From assembly GCA_965202845.1 (NCBI GenBank), contig OZ241856.1, positions 930,001-994,000 of the forward strand: a stretch of 64,000 nt of DNA, given 5' to 3'. The stretch comes from CBDATA01 sp965202845 (GTDB taxonomy: Bacteria > Acidobacteriota > Vicinamibacteria > Marinacidobacterales > Marinacidobacteraceae). The notes beneath the pieces were generated by a model, which was not told the origin of the DNA, searched no databases, and saw nothing but the letters and a program-made list of their open reading frames with translations. A program made the position numbers and the translations under genes. Below are positions 49,493 through 57,849 of the stretch, in pieces; positions within the stretch are counted from its first letter, which is position 1; each line of letters begins with the position of its first letter.

Positions 49493-50684
49493 AGGTGTCC
49501 TGCGCCTCGGAGAGGCCGCCCTGGCAGCCCGGACAGTCGAAGAACGGGACGTCCGACCAGTCGCGCCGGTATTCGAGGCGGGTCAGCATCCTGGGGTCGT
49601 CGGCGACCGGCTGGAATTCCAGGGTGATCGTGTTCCCCATCAGCAGCTGCTCGACGCCGGTGGAGCGGGCCTCCCGGTCGTTCATGAACTCGAACCGCTC
49701 GGCCAGCCGCCAGCGCGGCCCCAGGTGGACGCGCAGGTAGCCGCCCAGCCCCCAGGTGAGCGCGGTTTCGCCCTCCGGGTCCACCGCCTGGATGGCGTCC
49801 ATGTTCACCATGGCCTCCAGCCGGTCGCTCAGGCCCAGGTATGCGTTCCAGCTCAGGTCGCGCTGCCAGCCGTCGTTGGTTCCGAAGTTCTCCGGGCCGT
49901 GGATCCAGGTCAGGGTGGTGTGGAATCGCTCGCTCGGCGCCAGCGATCCCTGGAGCCCGTAGCTCTTGCCGGTGTTCTGGTCGAAGGCGTTGTCGAAGCC
50001 GTTGACGAGCAGCAGGGTTCCGGTGAATGTGTCCGAAAGCGGGCGGCTGTACCTGGCGCCCAGGTGCGAGAACGGCTCGTTCCAGGCCCAGAGGAGTCCC
50101 CGGCTGTAATTCCAGTTCAGGTGGGATTCGGCGACTTCCAGGCCGGCGATCGTTCCGAAGAGGCCCACATCCAGCTGGCCGCCGCCGGAATCGCGGTAGT
50201 AGCCGTAGGCCTGCTGGAGGTAGAGCACGTCCGCCAGCGGGCCGGGCTCCAGGCCCTCCCGGAAGAGGCGGGCGCCCGATCCGTACCAGATGTCGCTGCG
50301 GAAGCCGATCGGGCCGTCGCCGACGGTCTCGATCTCCAGCTTCAACTGGTTGAACCCGAACCCGCGGGCGTTCGGGTTCGTGTAGTAGAGGTCGTTGAAG
50401 CCGCTGGCCGGATTGTTGGCGTTCATGGTGAAGTAGGTGTCCACCAGGCCGGTGAGGGAAAGCGGGGGGCCGCCGGTGCGCACCGCTCCCGCCTCCGGCT
50501 CCTCCTGCGCCGCGCCGGCGACCAGGGCGGTCAGCATCTCCTCCAGCGCGTCGATGCGGTCCCGGAGCGATGCGATCTCGCTGCGGATTTCCTCTTCCAG
50601 CGCGACCGCTTCCGGGTCATTGGCGCCTGCGGTCGCCGCGCCCAGAAGCGAAAGCGCCGCGATGCGGATCAGGGTTCGAGTCAT
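49455..50684 (-). CDS. Outer-membrane porin (beta-barrel porin-2/OmpL-like)
   Basis: 409 residues with a signal peptide (ALSLLGAATAGA) and a coiled-coil stretch (LEEEIRSEIASLRDRIDALEEML), followed by about 14-16 amphipathic strands (GLVDTYFTMNANNP, GGYLRVHLGPRWRL, TFTLGLSWVFGPK). The layout resembles the BBP2 (OmpL-like) porins. The terminal aromatic-rich strand suggests BAM-dependent insertion. Convergent overlap of 38 bases with the hydrolase gene. The solute is unknown. Confidence 0.72.
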   Translation of the reverse strand: MTRTLIRIAALSLLGAATAGANDPEAVALEEEIRSEIASLRDRIDALEEMLTALVAGAAQEEPEAGAVRTGGPPLSLTGLVDTYFTMNANNPASGFNDLYYTNPNARGFGFNQLKLEIETVGDGPIGFRSDIWYGSGARLFREGLEPGPLADVLYLQQAYGYYRDSGGGQLDVGLFGTIAGLEVAESHLNWNYSRGLLWAWNEPFSHLGARYSRPLSDTFTGTLLLVNGFDNAFDQNTGKSYGLQGSLAPSERFHTTLTWIHGPENFGTNDGWQRDLSWNAYLGLSDRLEAMVNMDAIQAVDPEGETALTWGLGGYLRVHLGPRWRLAERFEFMNDREARSTGVEQLLMGNTITLEFQPVADDPRMLTRLEYRRDWSDVPFFDCPGCQGGLSEAQDTFTLGLSWVFGPK

Positions 50685-50708
50685 GTCCCACCTCCTTGGT
50701 GGAATGCG

Positions 50709-51656
50709 CTATCCGCCGTTTCGGAGCGCGTAGCGGGCGACTTCCTCGTGGGTCCCGTACCAGACGTCGCCGGCTGCGTTCATGTGATCGATGAGCCTCT
50801 CCAGCATCACGATGCGGGAGCGGTGGCCGATGACGTGGGGGTGCATGGTCAGGAGGAACATGCCGCCTTCCTGGCGCGCCACGTCGAATTCGGCCCGCCA
50901 GATGGAGAACACGTCGTCCGGCGTGCTGTGCGGGCGGATCGCGGTGTACCGGCTGAAGCCGAAGTAGGGGGCGTCATCGTTGATCCACTCCACCGGAAGC
51001 TCGACCACCCCGGTGGGCTCGCCGCGCGCCTCGATCTCGTAGGGCCAGTCGTCGGCCATCAGGCTGGAGTCGTAGAGGAACCCCAGGTCGCGGACGATCT
51101 GGAGGGTGTTCGGGCTGTAGTCCCAGGAGGGCGTCCGGATCCCCACCGGGCGCCTGCCCGACATCCGGGTCAGGACCTCGACGGAGCGTTCGATGAGTTC
51201 GCGCTCCACGTCGCCGGGGATCTGCGAGTTGCGCTCGTGGATCCAGCCGTGCACCCCGATCTCGTGTCCGGCGGCGACGATCTCCGCCACGTCGTCCGGG
51301 TAGAGGAGGGCGCTGACCGCCGGAATGAAGAAGCTGGCGCGGATTCCCTTCCGTTCCAGCAGGTCCAGCACCCGGGGGAGGCCGGCCACCGAGCCGTATT
51401 GCCCGCGGGAAAGGTTGGACGCGGTGGTGACCCGGTCCCGCAGCGAGGTCGTCTCGTTGTCGAAATCAAAGGAGAGGGTGACCGCGACCCGCGCGCCTCC
51501 CGGCCAGGACTCCGGGGCCAGGCGGCGTCCGGCGCGCACCGCCTCGACCGGCGCCCGCCACTCCGCCTCGGTCCACTCCCAGGGTTCCGGCTCGGCCTCC
51601 GGAACAGGCTCGGCGCCGCAACTGACAAGGAGGAGGAAGGGGAGGAGAAGGCGCAT
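50709..51656 (-). CDS. Polysaccharide deacetylase lipoprotein
   Basis: 315 residues. A lipobox (LLLVSCG) at the end of the signal peptide indicates a lipid-anchored exported protein. NodB-like motifs are VTLSFDFDNET with metal-ligand acids, GHEIGVHGWIHERN with the metal-binding His pair, and GIRTPSWDYSPNTL. It probably removes acetyl groups from a cell-wall or capsule polysaccharide, in the PuuE-like branch. The porin gene lies 24 bases downstream on the same strand. Confidence 0.83.
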   Translation of the reverse strand: MRLLLPFLLLVSCGAEPVPEAEPEPWEWTEAEWRAPVEAVRAGRRLAPESWPGGARVAVTLSFDFDNETTSLRDRVTTASNLSRGQYGSVAGLPRVLDLLERKGIRASFFIPAVSALLYPDDVAEIVAAGHEIGVHGWIHERNSQIPGDVERELIERSVEVLTRMSGRRPVGIRTPSWDYSPNTLQIVRDLGFLYDSSLMADDWPYEIEARGEPTGVVELPVEWINDDAPYFGFSRYTAIRPHSTPDDVFSIWRAEFDVARQEGGMFLLTMHPHVIGHRSRIVMLERLIDHMNAAGDVWYGTHEEVARYALRNGG

Positions 51657-51699
51657 GGGGGAGTGATTCTATGGGGCGGGCGGTAGACTCGCGCCCGCC

Positions 51700-52287
51700 A
51701 TGAACGAAGCGGGCCGCTTCCCGGTGGACCTGACCGCGATTCCGGAGCACGGGCTGGACATCGACCTGCGCGCCTCGGCGGCCGATCTCGATTATGGCGA
51801 AGCGGGGTTCGAGCTTCCCGGCGAGCTGCGGCTTTCGGGCCGGATCGGAAGGGTCCAGGGGGGCGGGTTCCGGCTGGAAGGACGGCTGGAGGGCGAAGTG
51901 CAGATGGAATGCGTCCGCTGCCTCGATGCGTTCCGGTTCCCGCTCGGCGAGTCCCTTGATCTGGTGTTTCTTCCGGCGGGCGCCGATTCCGGCTATCATT
52001 GCGCGCCTTCGGGTTCCGCGCGCGGTCGTTCCGGCGGCGAACAGGGGCTGGATTCGGACGACATGAATGTCTCGTTCTTCACCGGGGATCGGCTGCATCT
52101 GGCCGAAACCGTCTGGGAGCAGAGTCATCTGGCGCTCCCCCTCCAGCCTGTCTGCGCTTCCGGGTGCCGCGGCCTGTGTCCCGGTTGCGGCGCCAACCGG
52201 AATCGGGCTTCCGGCTGCCGGTGCGACGCGGCGGATTCCGGCGGCGGGCCGCTCCTGGACCTTCGGAAGCTGCTCGACGCAAGCTGA
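51700..52287 (+). CDS. yceD: YceD/DUF177 family protein
   Basis: 195 residues. Seen are the DUF177 core (RLEGRLEGEVQMECVRCLDAF) with two central cysteines and a C-terminal cysteine cluster (PVCASGCRGLCPGCGANRN). DUF177 proteins are found upstream of rpmF and fatty-acid genes and take part in 23S rRNA accumulation. It is 38 bases before rpmF here, conserving the classical order. A TAGACT hexamer (51684-51689) ends ten bases before the ATG. Confidence 0.85.
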   Translation: MNEAGRFPVDLTAIPEHGLDIDLRASAADLDYGEAGFELPGELRLSGRIGRVQGGGFRLEGRLEGEVQMECVRCLDAFRFPLGESLDLVFLPAGADSGYHCAPSGSARGRSGGEQGLDSDDMNVSFFTGDRLHLAETVWEQSHLALPLQPVCASGCRGLCPGCGANRNRASGCRCDAADSGGGPLLDLRKLLDAS

Positions 52288-52324
52288 TCCCCCACTTTCG
52301 CATCCAAACGAGGAGTTCCAGGAC

Positions 52325-52510
52325 ATGCCCCATCCCAAGCGACGGCATTCCCGTTCCCGGCGCAACATGCGGCGGGCCCATGACGGGCTCGCCCCTCCCG
52401 GCATGTCGGTCTGCGTCGAATGCCGGAGCTGGATCCGCCCCCATGTGGTGTGCCCCCACTGCGGCCATTACAAGGGGCGCCAGGTCATCAAGGGCAAGGA
52501 ATCGTCTTGA
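52325..52510 (+). CDS. rpmF: 50S ribosomal protein L32
   Basis: 61 residues. The start MPHPKRRHSRSRRNMRRAHD matches the L32 N-terminus, and VCVECRSWIRPHVVCPHCG is the zinc ribbon (two C-x2-C pairs), the zinc-binding form of L32. GAGGAG lies before the ATG. The stop overlaps the TTG start of fabD by two bases (TTGA), binding ribosome and lipid genes in one unit. Confidence 0.95.
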   Translation: MPHPKRRHSRSRRNMRRAHDGLAPPGMSVCVECRSWIRPHVVCPHCGHYKGRQVIKGKESS

Positions 52511-53448
52511 TCCGGGTCGCCTTCGTCTTTCCCGGCCAGGGTTCGCAGCGGCCGGGGATGGGCCGTCGGCTTCACGACGCCTTTCCCGAGGCGCGGCGGG
52601 TCTTCGAGGAGGCCGACGACGTTCTGGGCGAGCCGTTCACCCGCCTGGTGTTCGAGGGGTCCGGGGAGGACCTGACGCGCACCCGGAACAGCCAGCCGGC
52701 GCTGCTCACGGTCAGCATCGCGGCGCTGCGGACCTTGGAGGCGCGGGGCGCCGGCGGGTTCGATGCGGTGGCGGGGCACAGCCTGGGCGAGTACAGCGCG
52801 GTGGTGGCCGCCGGGGGGCTGCCCTTCGGCGACGCCCTGCGCCTCACCCGGATGCGCGGCGACTTCATGCAGGAGGCGGCGCCGGAGGGAACCGGGGCGA
52901 TGGCCGCGGTGCTCGGACTGGACGGCGGGACGGTCGCCGCCATCCTGGCGGAGATCGAGTCCGAATCGGGCGAAGTGGTCCAGCCCGCCAACTTCAACGG
53001 CGCCGGGCAGGTGGTCATCGGCGGCGCGGTCGGCGCGGTCGAGGCGGCGGAAGCGCGGCTTCGGAAGGCCGGCGCGCGACGCATCGCGCGCCTGCCGGTG
53101 AGCGCCCCCTTCCACACCCGGCTGATGGCGCCGGCGGCGGCGAAACTCGCGCCGCATCTGGACGCCGCGCCCTTTTCCGACCTCGCGGCCCCGCTGTGGA
53201 GCAACGTGGACGCGGCGCCGGTCCGGACCGCGGAGGCGGTGCGCGACGGGCTGAAGCGGCAGGTGGAGTCCCCGGTGCGCTGGGAGGACATCCAGAAGGG
53301 GCTGGCGGACGCCGGCGTGACTTCGGTCGTGGAGGTGGGCGAGGGGAAGGTGCTCACCGGCCTGGCCCGGCGCGCCATGCCCGGAGTGCGTCTCGCGAAC
53401 GTGTCCAGCCCCGACGACGTGCCGCAGGTCGCGGGAGCGGCGGCATGA
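52507..53448 (+). CDS. fabD: Malonyl-CoA:ACP transacylase FabD
   Basis: 313 residues; transfers malonyl from CoA to ACP for fatty-acid synthesis. FPGQGSQRPGMG is the family start and AVAGHSLGEYSA holds the nucleophile serine; the histidine is in PVSAPFHTRLM. I use the TTG at 52507, which overlaps rpmF and gives the exact family N-terminus (IRVAFVFPGQGSQ). The rare start codon implies translational coupling. It overlaps fabG by four bases. Confidence 0.92.
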   Translation: MIRVAFVFPGQGSQRPGMGRRLHDAFPEARRVFEEADDVLGEPFTRLVFEGSGEDLTRTRNSQPALLTVSIAALRTLEARGAGGFDAVAGHSLGEYSAVVAAGGLPFGDALRLTRMRGDFMQEAAPEGTGAMAAVLGLDGGTVAAILAEIESESGEVVQPANFNGAGQVVIGGAVGAVEAAEARLRKAGARRIARLPVSAPFHTRLMAPAAAKLAPHLDAAPFSDLAAPLWSNVDAAPVRTAEAVRDGLKRQVESPVRWEDIQKGLADAGVTSVVEVGEGKVLTGLARRAMPGVRLANVSSPDDVPQVAGAAA

Positions 53449-54191
53449 CGCAGGCGTTCGCCGACCAGGTCGCGCTGGTCACCGGGGGAACCCGCGGCAT
53501 CGGCCTGGCGATCGCCCAGCGGCTGGCGCGGGCGGGGGCCCGCCTCTGGCTCACCGGAACCGATTCGGAGCGGGCCGCCGAAACGGCGCGGGAGATCGAT
53601 CCGGGGTCCGGGCAGGTGCACGGCATCGGCATGGACCTGACCGATCCGGCGTCCATCGAGGCCGCGGTCGGGCAGGTGGTCGCCGAAGGCGGCGGCATCG
53701 CTGTCCTGGTGAACAACGCCGGGTTGACCCGCGACCGGCTGCTGGTCTCCCAGCCGTCCGAGGAGTGGCGGCTGGTGCTGGGAGCGAACCTGGACGGCCT
53801 CCAGACGTGCTGCCGCGCCGCGATCCGCCCGATGATCCGGGCCCGCTACGGTCGCATCGTGAACATGAGTTCGCTGGTGGCGCTGCGGGGGAATTCCGGG
53901 CAGACCGCCTACGCCGCCGCCAAGGCCGGGATCCTGGGGTTCACCCGTTCGCTCGCCAGGGAGGTGGCGCGCCGCAACATCACGGTGAACGCCCTGGCGC
54001 CCGGGTTCATCGAGACCGCGATGACCGCCGGGCTGCCGGAGGCGGCCCGGGACGAGTCCAGGAAGCGGATCGCGATGCAGCGGTTCGGAACCCCCGACGA
54101 AGTGGCGGCGGCCGCCGCATTCCTCGCCTCCCGGGAGGCGAGCTACATCACCGGTTCGGTCCTCGAAATCCACGGAGGACTCGCCCTCTAA
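53445..54191 (+). CDS. fabG: 3-oxoacyl-ACP reductase FabG
   Basis: 248 residues, a short-chain dehydrogenase. VALVTGGTRGIGLAIAQRL is the NADP-binding glycine motif, LVNNAGLTRDRLL the NNAG motif, and the catalytic Ser-Tyr-Lys are in VNMSSLVAL and TAYAAAKAG. It reduces the beta-keto group in each fatty-acid elongation cycle. The ATG overlaps the fabD stop by four bases. The gene order fabD-fabG-acpP-fabF is the standard core. Confidence 0.93.
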   Translation: MTQAFADQVALVTGGTRGIGLAIAQRLARAGARLWLTGTDSERAAETAREIDPGSGQVHGIGMDLTDPASIEAAVGQVVAEGGGIAVLVNNAGLTRDRLLVSQPSEEWRLVLGANLDGLQTCCRAAIRPMIRARYGRIVNMSSLVALRGNSGQTAYAAAKAGILGFTRSLAREVARRNITVNALAPGFIETAMTAGLPEAARDESRKRIAMQRFGTPDEVAAAAAFLASREASYITGSVLEIHGGLAL

Positions 54192-54241
54192 CCCTGCGGG
54201 AGGCTTGCCAGCCTTCCCCGCCATTCCAGGAGAAACCCCTC

Positions 54242-54520
54242 ATGTCCGCTGACAACAACAAGTCCGACCAGCCCGAAGCGGAAGTGCCGATCCGGGAACG
54301 GGTGTCCGAGATCATCTGCGAACAGCTTTCGGTCTCGGCCTCCGAAGTCATCGACGAGGCCACCTTCGTGAACGACCTGAACGCCGACTCGCTCGACATG
54401 GTCGAGCTGATGATGGCGCTGGAAGAAGAGTTCGGCATCGAAATCTCGGAGGATCAGGCCGAGCAGATCCAGAACGTGGGGGATGCGATCGGGTTCATCG
54501 AACAGCGCCTCAAGGGCTGA
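54242..54520 (+). CDS. acpP: Acyl carrier protein
   Basis: 92 residues. LNADSLDMVELMMALEEEFG carries the phosphopantetheine serine (DSLDM), and the acidic helices are typical of ACP. It has an N-terminal extension of about 15 residues (SADNNKSDQPEAEVP) beyond the usual 77. AGGAGA precedes the ATG. It shuttles acyl chains among the Fab enzymes and is coded between fabG and fabF. Confidence 0.95.
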   Translation: MSADNNKSDQPEAEVPIRERVSEIICEQLSVSASEVIDEATFVNDLNADSLDMVELMMALEEEFGIEISEDQAEQIQNVGDAIGFIEQRLKG

Positions 54521-54533
54521 GGCTCGCGCGTCC

Positions 54534-55775
54534 ATGACCCCGAGACGGGTTGTCGTGACCGGGATCGGACTGGTCTCGCCGCTGGGCGTGGGCGCGGCGC
54601 CGACCTGGGAGGGGCTGCTCGCCGGTCGGTCCGGCGCCGGGCCGATCACCCGGTTCGACACCGAGGGGTTTTCGGTCCGCTTCGCCTGCGAGGTCAAGGG
54701 GTTCGATCCCGGAGACTGGATCGCGCCCCGGGATGTCCGCAAGATGGACCGGTTCACCCACTTCGCGGTGGCGGCGTCCCTGATGGCCGTCGAGGACGCC
54801 GGGTTGTCCCTTCCGGTCCAGGACGCCGATCGGTTCGGCGTCATCATCGCGTCGGGGATCGGCGGGTTCGAGACCTTCGAGAACGAGCACACCCGGCTGC
54901 GAGAGCGGGGGCCGCGCCGCATCTCGCCTTTTTTCATCCCGGCGATGGTGGTCAACCTGGCTGCCGGCCAGGTCTCGATCCGCATCGGCGCCACCGGCCC
55001 CAGCACCGCCCCGGCGACCGCCTGCGCCGCCGGGGCGCATGCGATCGGCGATGCGTTCCGGCAGATCCGGCACGGGTACGCCGAAGCGATGGTGGCGGGC
55101 GGCGCGGAGGCCACCATCACCGCGCTCGGGGTCGGCGGCTTCGCCTCGATGCGCGCGCTCTCGACCCGCAACGACGAGCCGGAACGCGCGTCCCGCCCCT
55201 TCGACCTGGGGCGCGACGGGTTCGTGGTCGGGGAGGGCGCCGGCATCCTCGTGCTCGAGGAGCGGGAGCGCGCCCTGGCCCGGGGGGCGGAGCCCATCGC
55301 CGAGATCAGGGGATACGGGATGAGCGCCGACGCCTTCCACGCCACCGCCCCGCCGGAGGACGGCGGCGGGGCGATCCGCGCGATGCGGGCCGCGCTCGAC
55401 GAGAGCGGGCTGGCGCCGTCGGCGATAAGCGCGGTGAACGCGCACGGGACATCCACCAAGCTGAACGACGCCACCGAGACCCGTGCGCTGCGGGCGGTCT
55501 TCGGGGAGCATCTGGATCGGATGCCGGTGTCCTCCTCGAAGTCGATGACCGGACACCTGCTGGGCGCGGCGGGCGGGCTGGAGGCCGGAATCTGCTGCCT
55601 TTCGCTCCGGGATCAGGTCCTCACGCCCACCATCAACTACGAAGAGCCGGATCCGGACTGCCCGCTGGACGTGGTTCCGAACGCCTCCCGCCCGGCGGCG
55701 CTGGACGCGATGCTCTCGAATTCGTTCGGCTTCGGCGGCATGAACGCCACGCTGATCTTCCAAGGGGCTTCGTAG
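54534..55775 (+). CDS. fabF: 3-oxoacyl-ACP synthase II, FabF
   Basis: 413 residues. The Cys-His-His triad is visible: ATACAAGAHAIGDAF (Cys), VNAHGTST (His) and SMTGHLLGAAGG (His). FGFGGMNATLIF closes the fold. It condenses malonyl-ACP with the growing acyl chain. It lies 13 bases after acpP. The window has no fabH or plsX next to this cluster, which differs from the E. coli order. Confidence 0.94.
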   Translation: MTPRRVVVTGIGLVSPLGVGAAPTWEGLLAGRSGAGPITRFDTEGFSVRFACEVKGFDPGDWIAPRDVRKMDRFTHFAVAASLMAVEDAGLSLPVQDADRFGVIIASGIGGFETFENEHTRLRERGPRRISPFFIPAMVVNLAAGQVSIRIGATGPSTAPATACAAGAHAIGDAFRQIRHGYAEAMVAGGAEATITALGVGGFASMRALSTRNDEPERASRPFDLGRDGFVVGEGAGILVLEERERALARGAEPIAEIRGYGMSADAFHATAPPEDGGGAIRAMRAALDESGLAPSAISAVNAHGTSTKLNDATETRALRAVFGEHLDRMPVSSSKSMTGHLLGAAGGLEAGICCLSLRDQVLTPTINYEEPDPDCPLDVVPNASRPAALDAMLSNSFGFGGMNATLIFQGAS

Positions 55776-55777
55776 CG

Positions 55778-56782
55778 GTGGAGGCGCTGTTTCGCCACGT
55801 CCGCGAGCTGGTGGACATCCCGTCGGTCAGCGGCGACGAGGCGGCGGCAGCCCGGTGGGTGGGGGCCGACCTGGAGGCGAGCGGCTTCGAGGTCGAATAC
55901 GACGAGGCGGCGCCGGGGCGCCCGAATGTGATCGCCCGCCTTCCCGGACGCGATCCCGACCTGTGGTTTTGCACCCACCTGGACACCGTTCCCCCGTTTT
56001 TCCCGTCCCGGGAGACCGAAACCCACATCGGGGGGCGGGGCTCCTGCGACGCCAAGGGCATTCTCTCCGCGATGCTGTTCGCGGCGCGGGAGCTGGTAGC
56101 CGACGGCGCCGCCGGCCTCGGGCTGGTGTTCACGGTGGGCGAGGAGGTGGACAGCGCCGGGGCGATCCACCTGAACCCCCGGGGGAGCGGGAAGGGGCAC
56201 CTGGTGTGCGGCGAACCCACCGAGGGACTCATGGCGGTGGGGCACAAGGGCACCCTGCGGATGAAGATTCGCGCCCGCGGGAAGGCCGCGCATTCGGCGT
56301 ATCCGGAGATCGGCGATTCGGCGGTGCACCGGCTGGTCGCGCTGCTGGAGCGGCTGCGCCGCCTCGATTGGGAGCGGAGCGACCTGCTGGGCGAGGTCAC
56401 CCTGAACGTCGGGGTGATTTCCGGCGGGGTCGCCGGGAACGTGCTCGCGCCCTCCGCCGAGGCCGCCGTGTACTGGCGGCTGGTGGGCGCCGCCGATCCG
56501 GCGCGGGAGCGCGTCGAAGCGCTGCTCGCCGCCGATCCGCAGGTCGAGTTCGAGCTGGTGGGGCAGAACGATGCGGTCCACTGCCGCGCGCTCCCCGGAT
56601 TCCCGACGACCGCGGTCGCCTATTCCACCGACATCCCCTTCATGGACAACTGGGGCGTCCCGCTGCTGATCGGCCCCGGCAGCATCCACGACGCGCACAC
56701 CGCGAACGAGCAGGTGGCGAAGAGCGATCTGGTGGACGCGGTCCAGTACTACCGCCGGATCGGCGAGGCGCTGCTCGACTGA
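55778..56782 (+). CDS. M20-family metallopeptidase/deacylase
   Basis: 334 residues. The dinuclear-zinc motifs are FCTHLDTVPP (His, Asp), GRGSCDAKGILSAM (Asp) and TVGEEVDSAG (Glu pair), then a dimerisation domain and a last IHDAHTANEQV histidine. It fits the ArgE/DapE-type group (acetylornithine deacetylase, succinyl-diaminopimelate desuccinylase and similar). Substrate not decided. GTG start two bases after the fabF stop; its end overlaps mutY. Confidence 0.8.
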   Translation: MEALFRHVRELVDIPSVSGDEAAAARWVGADLEASGFEVEYDEAAPGRPNVIARLPGRDPDLWFCTHLDTVPPFFPSRETETHIGGRGSCDAKGILSAMLFAARELVADGAAGLGLVFTVGEEVDSAGAIHLNPRGSGKGHLVCGEPTEGLMAVGHKGTLRMKIRARGKAAHSAYPEIGDSAVHRLVALLERLRRLDWERSDLLGEVTLNVGVISGGVAGNVLAPSAEAAVYWRLVGAADPARERVEALLAADPQVEFELVGQNDAVHCRALPGFPTTAVAYSTDIPFMDNWGVPLLIGPGSIHDAHTANEQVAKSDLVDAVQYYRRIGEALLD

Positions 56783-57849
56783 CGCATCCGGAACCGCGCG
56801 CGGCCCGGGCGCTCCTCGCCTGGTACGAAGCGCATCGCCGTCCGCTTCCGTTTCGGGACGACCCGGACCCCTGGCGGATCCTGGTGTCCGAATTCATGCT
56901 GCAGCAGACCCGGGTGGAGGCGATGCGGGGGCGCTACCGGTCGTTCTTGCAGCGGTTTCCCGACGCCGCCAGCCTCGCCGGGGCGGACGAGGAGGATGCG
57001 GTGGCCGCCTGGTCCGGTCTGGGGTACTACCGGCGCGCCCGCTTCCTCCACCGCGCCGCCCGCCGGATCGTCGAGGCCGGCGGGTTCCCGCGGGATGCGA
57101 AGCGCCTCCGGGAGCTGCCGGGAGTCGGGGAATACACCGCGGCGGCGGTGGCCTCGATCGCCTTCGGCGAACCGGTTCCGGTGGTGGACGGGAACGTGTC
57201 CCGGGTCCTTGCCCGCTGGTTTCGGATTCCCGGACATGGCGCCGAGTTCCGCTCCCGGGTGCGAGACGCCGCCTGGAGGCTCATGGACCGGGGCGGGGGG
57301 AGCGGGCCGGGGCGCTGGAATCAGGCGCTCATGGAGCTGGGGGCGCTGGTCTGCGTCCCGAAGGCGCCGCGCTGCCCGGAGTGCCCGGTGCGCGATGGCT
57401 GCCGGGCCTTCCGGGAGGGCGGGACGGACCGTTTTCCGGAGCGCCCGGCGCCGCCGGTTCCGGTGCGCGTGCGCTTCGTCCAGGCGGTGATCCGGGACGA
57501 ACGGGGACGCCTGTTGCTGTTTCGCCGGGAGGCGGCGCCGCTCGCCGGCCTTCTGGAGCTCCCCGGCGGGGAATGCGTCGGGCGGGAGACGCCGGAGGCG
57601 GCGCTCCGCCGCGTCGCCTCCGGGTACGGGCTGCGCCTGGGCGGGATCCAGCCGCTGCCCGGTTTCCGCCACGCGATCATGAATCGGCGCTTCCGGGTGC
57701 ATTCCTTCCGGGCCGCGCTCGCCGGTCCGGTTCCCGGCGCCGGGCACTGGGTCCGCGCCGCCGATCTGGACCGGATTCCGTGCGGGTCGATGCTCACCAA
57801 GACCCTCGCCGGGGGCGGCTACACTGCTTCGGCGCCGCCCGCCGCATGA
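56779..57849 (+). CDS. mutY: A/G-specific adenine glycosylase MutY
   Basis: 356 residues. SEFMLQQTRVEAM holds the catalytic Glu, RELPGVGEYTAAAVASIAF is the helix-hairpin-helix, VVDGNVSRVLAR contains the catalytic Asp, and the 4Fe-4S loop is C-x6-C-x2-C-x5-C (CVPKAPRCPECPVRDGC). The C-terminal Nudix-like domain recognises 8-oxoG. The only start that preserves the N-terminal domain is a CTG at 56779-56781, overlapping the M20 stop as CTGA, so this is likely a rare start read by coupled ribosomes. It overlaps leuS by four bases. Confidence 0.87.
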   Translation: MTHPEPRAARALLAWYEAHRRPLPFRDDPDPWRILVSEFMLQQTRVEAMRGRYRSFLQRFPDAASLAGADEEDAVAAWSGLGYYRRARFLHRAARRIVEAGGFPRDAKRLRELPGVGEYTAAAVASIAFGEPVPVVDGNVSRVLARWFRIPGHGAEFRSRVRDAAWRLMDRGGGSGPGRWNQALMELGALVCVPKAPRCPECPVRDGCRAFREGGTDRFPERPAPPVPVRVRFVQAVIRDERGRLLLFRREAAPLAGLLELPGGECVGRETPEAALRRVASGYGLRLGGIQPLPGFRHAIMNRRFRVHSFRAALAGPVPGAGHWVRAADLDRIPCGSMLTKTLAGGGYTASAPPAA

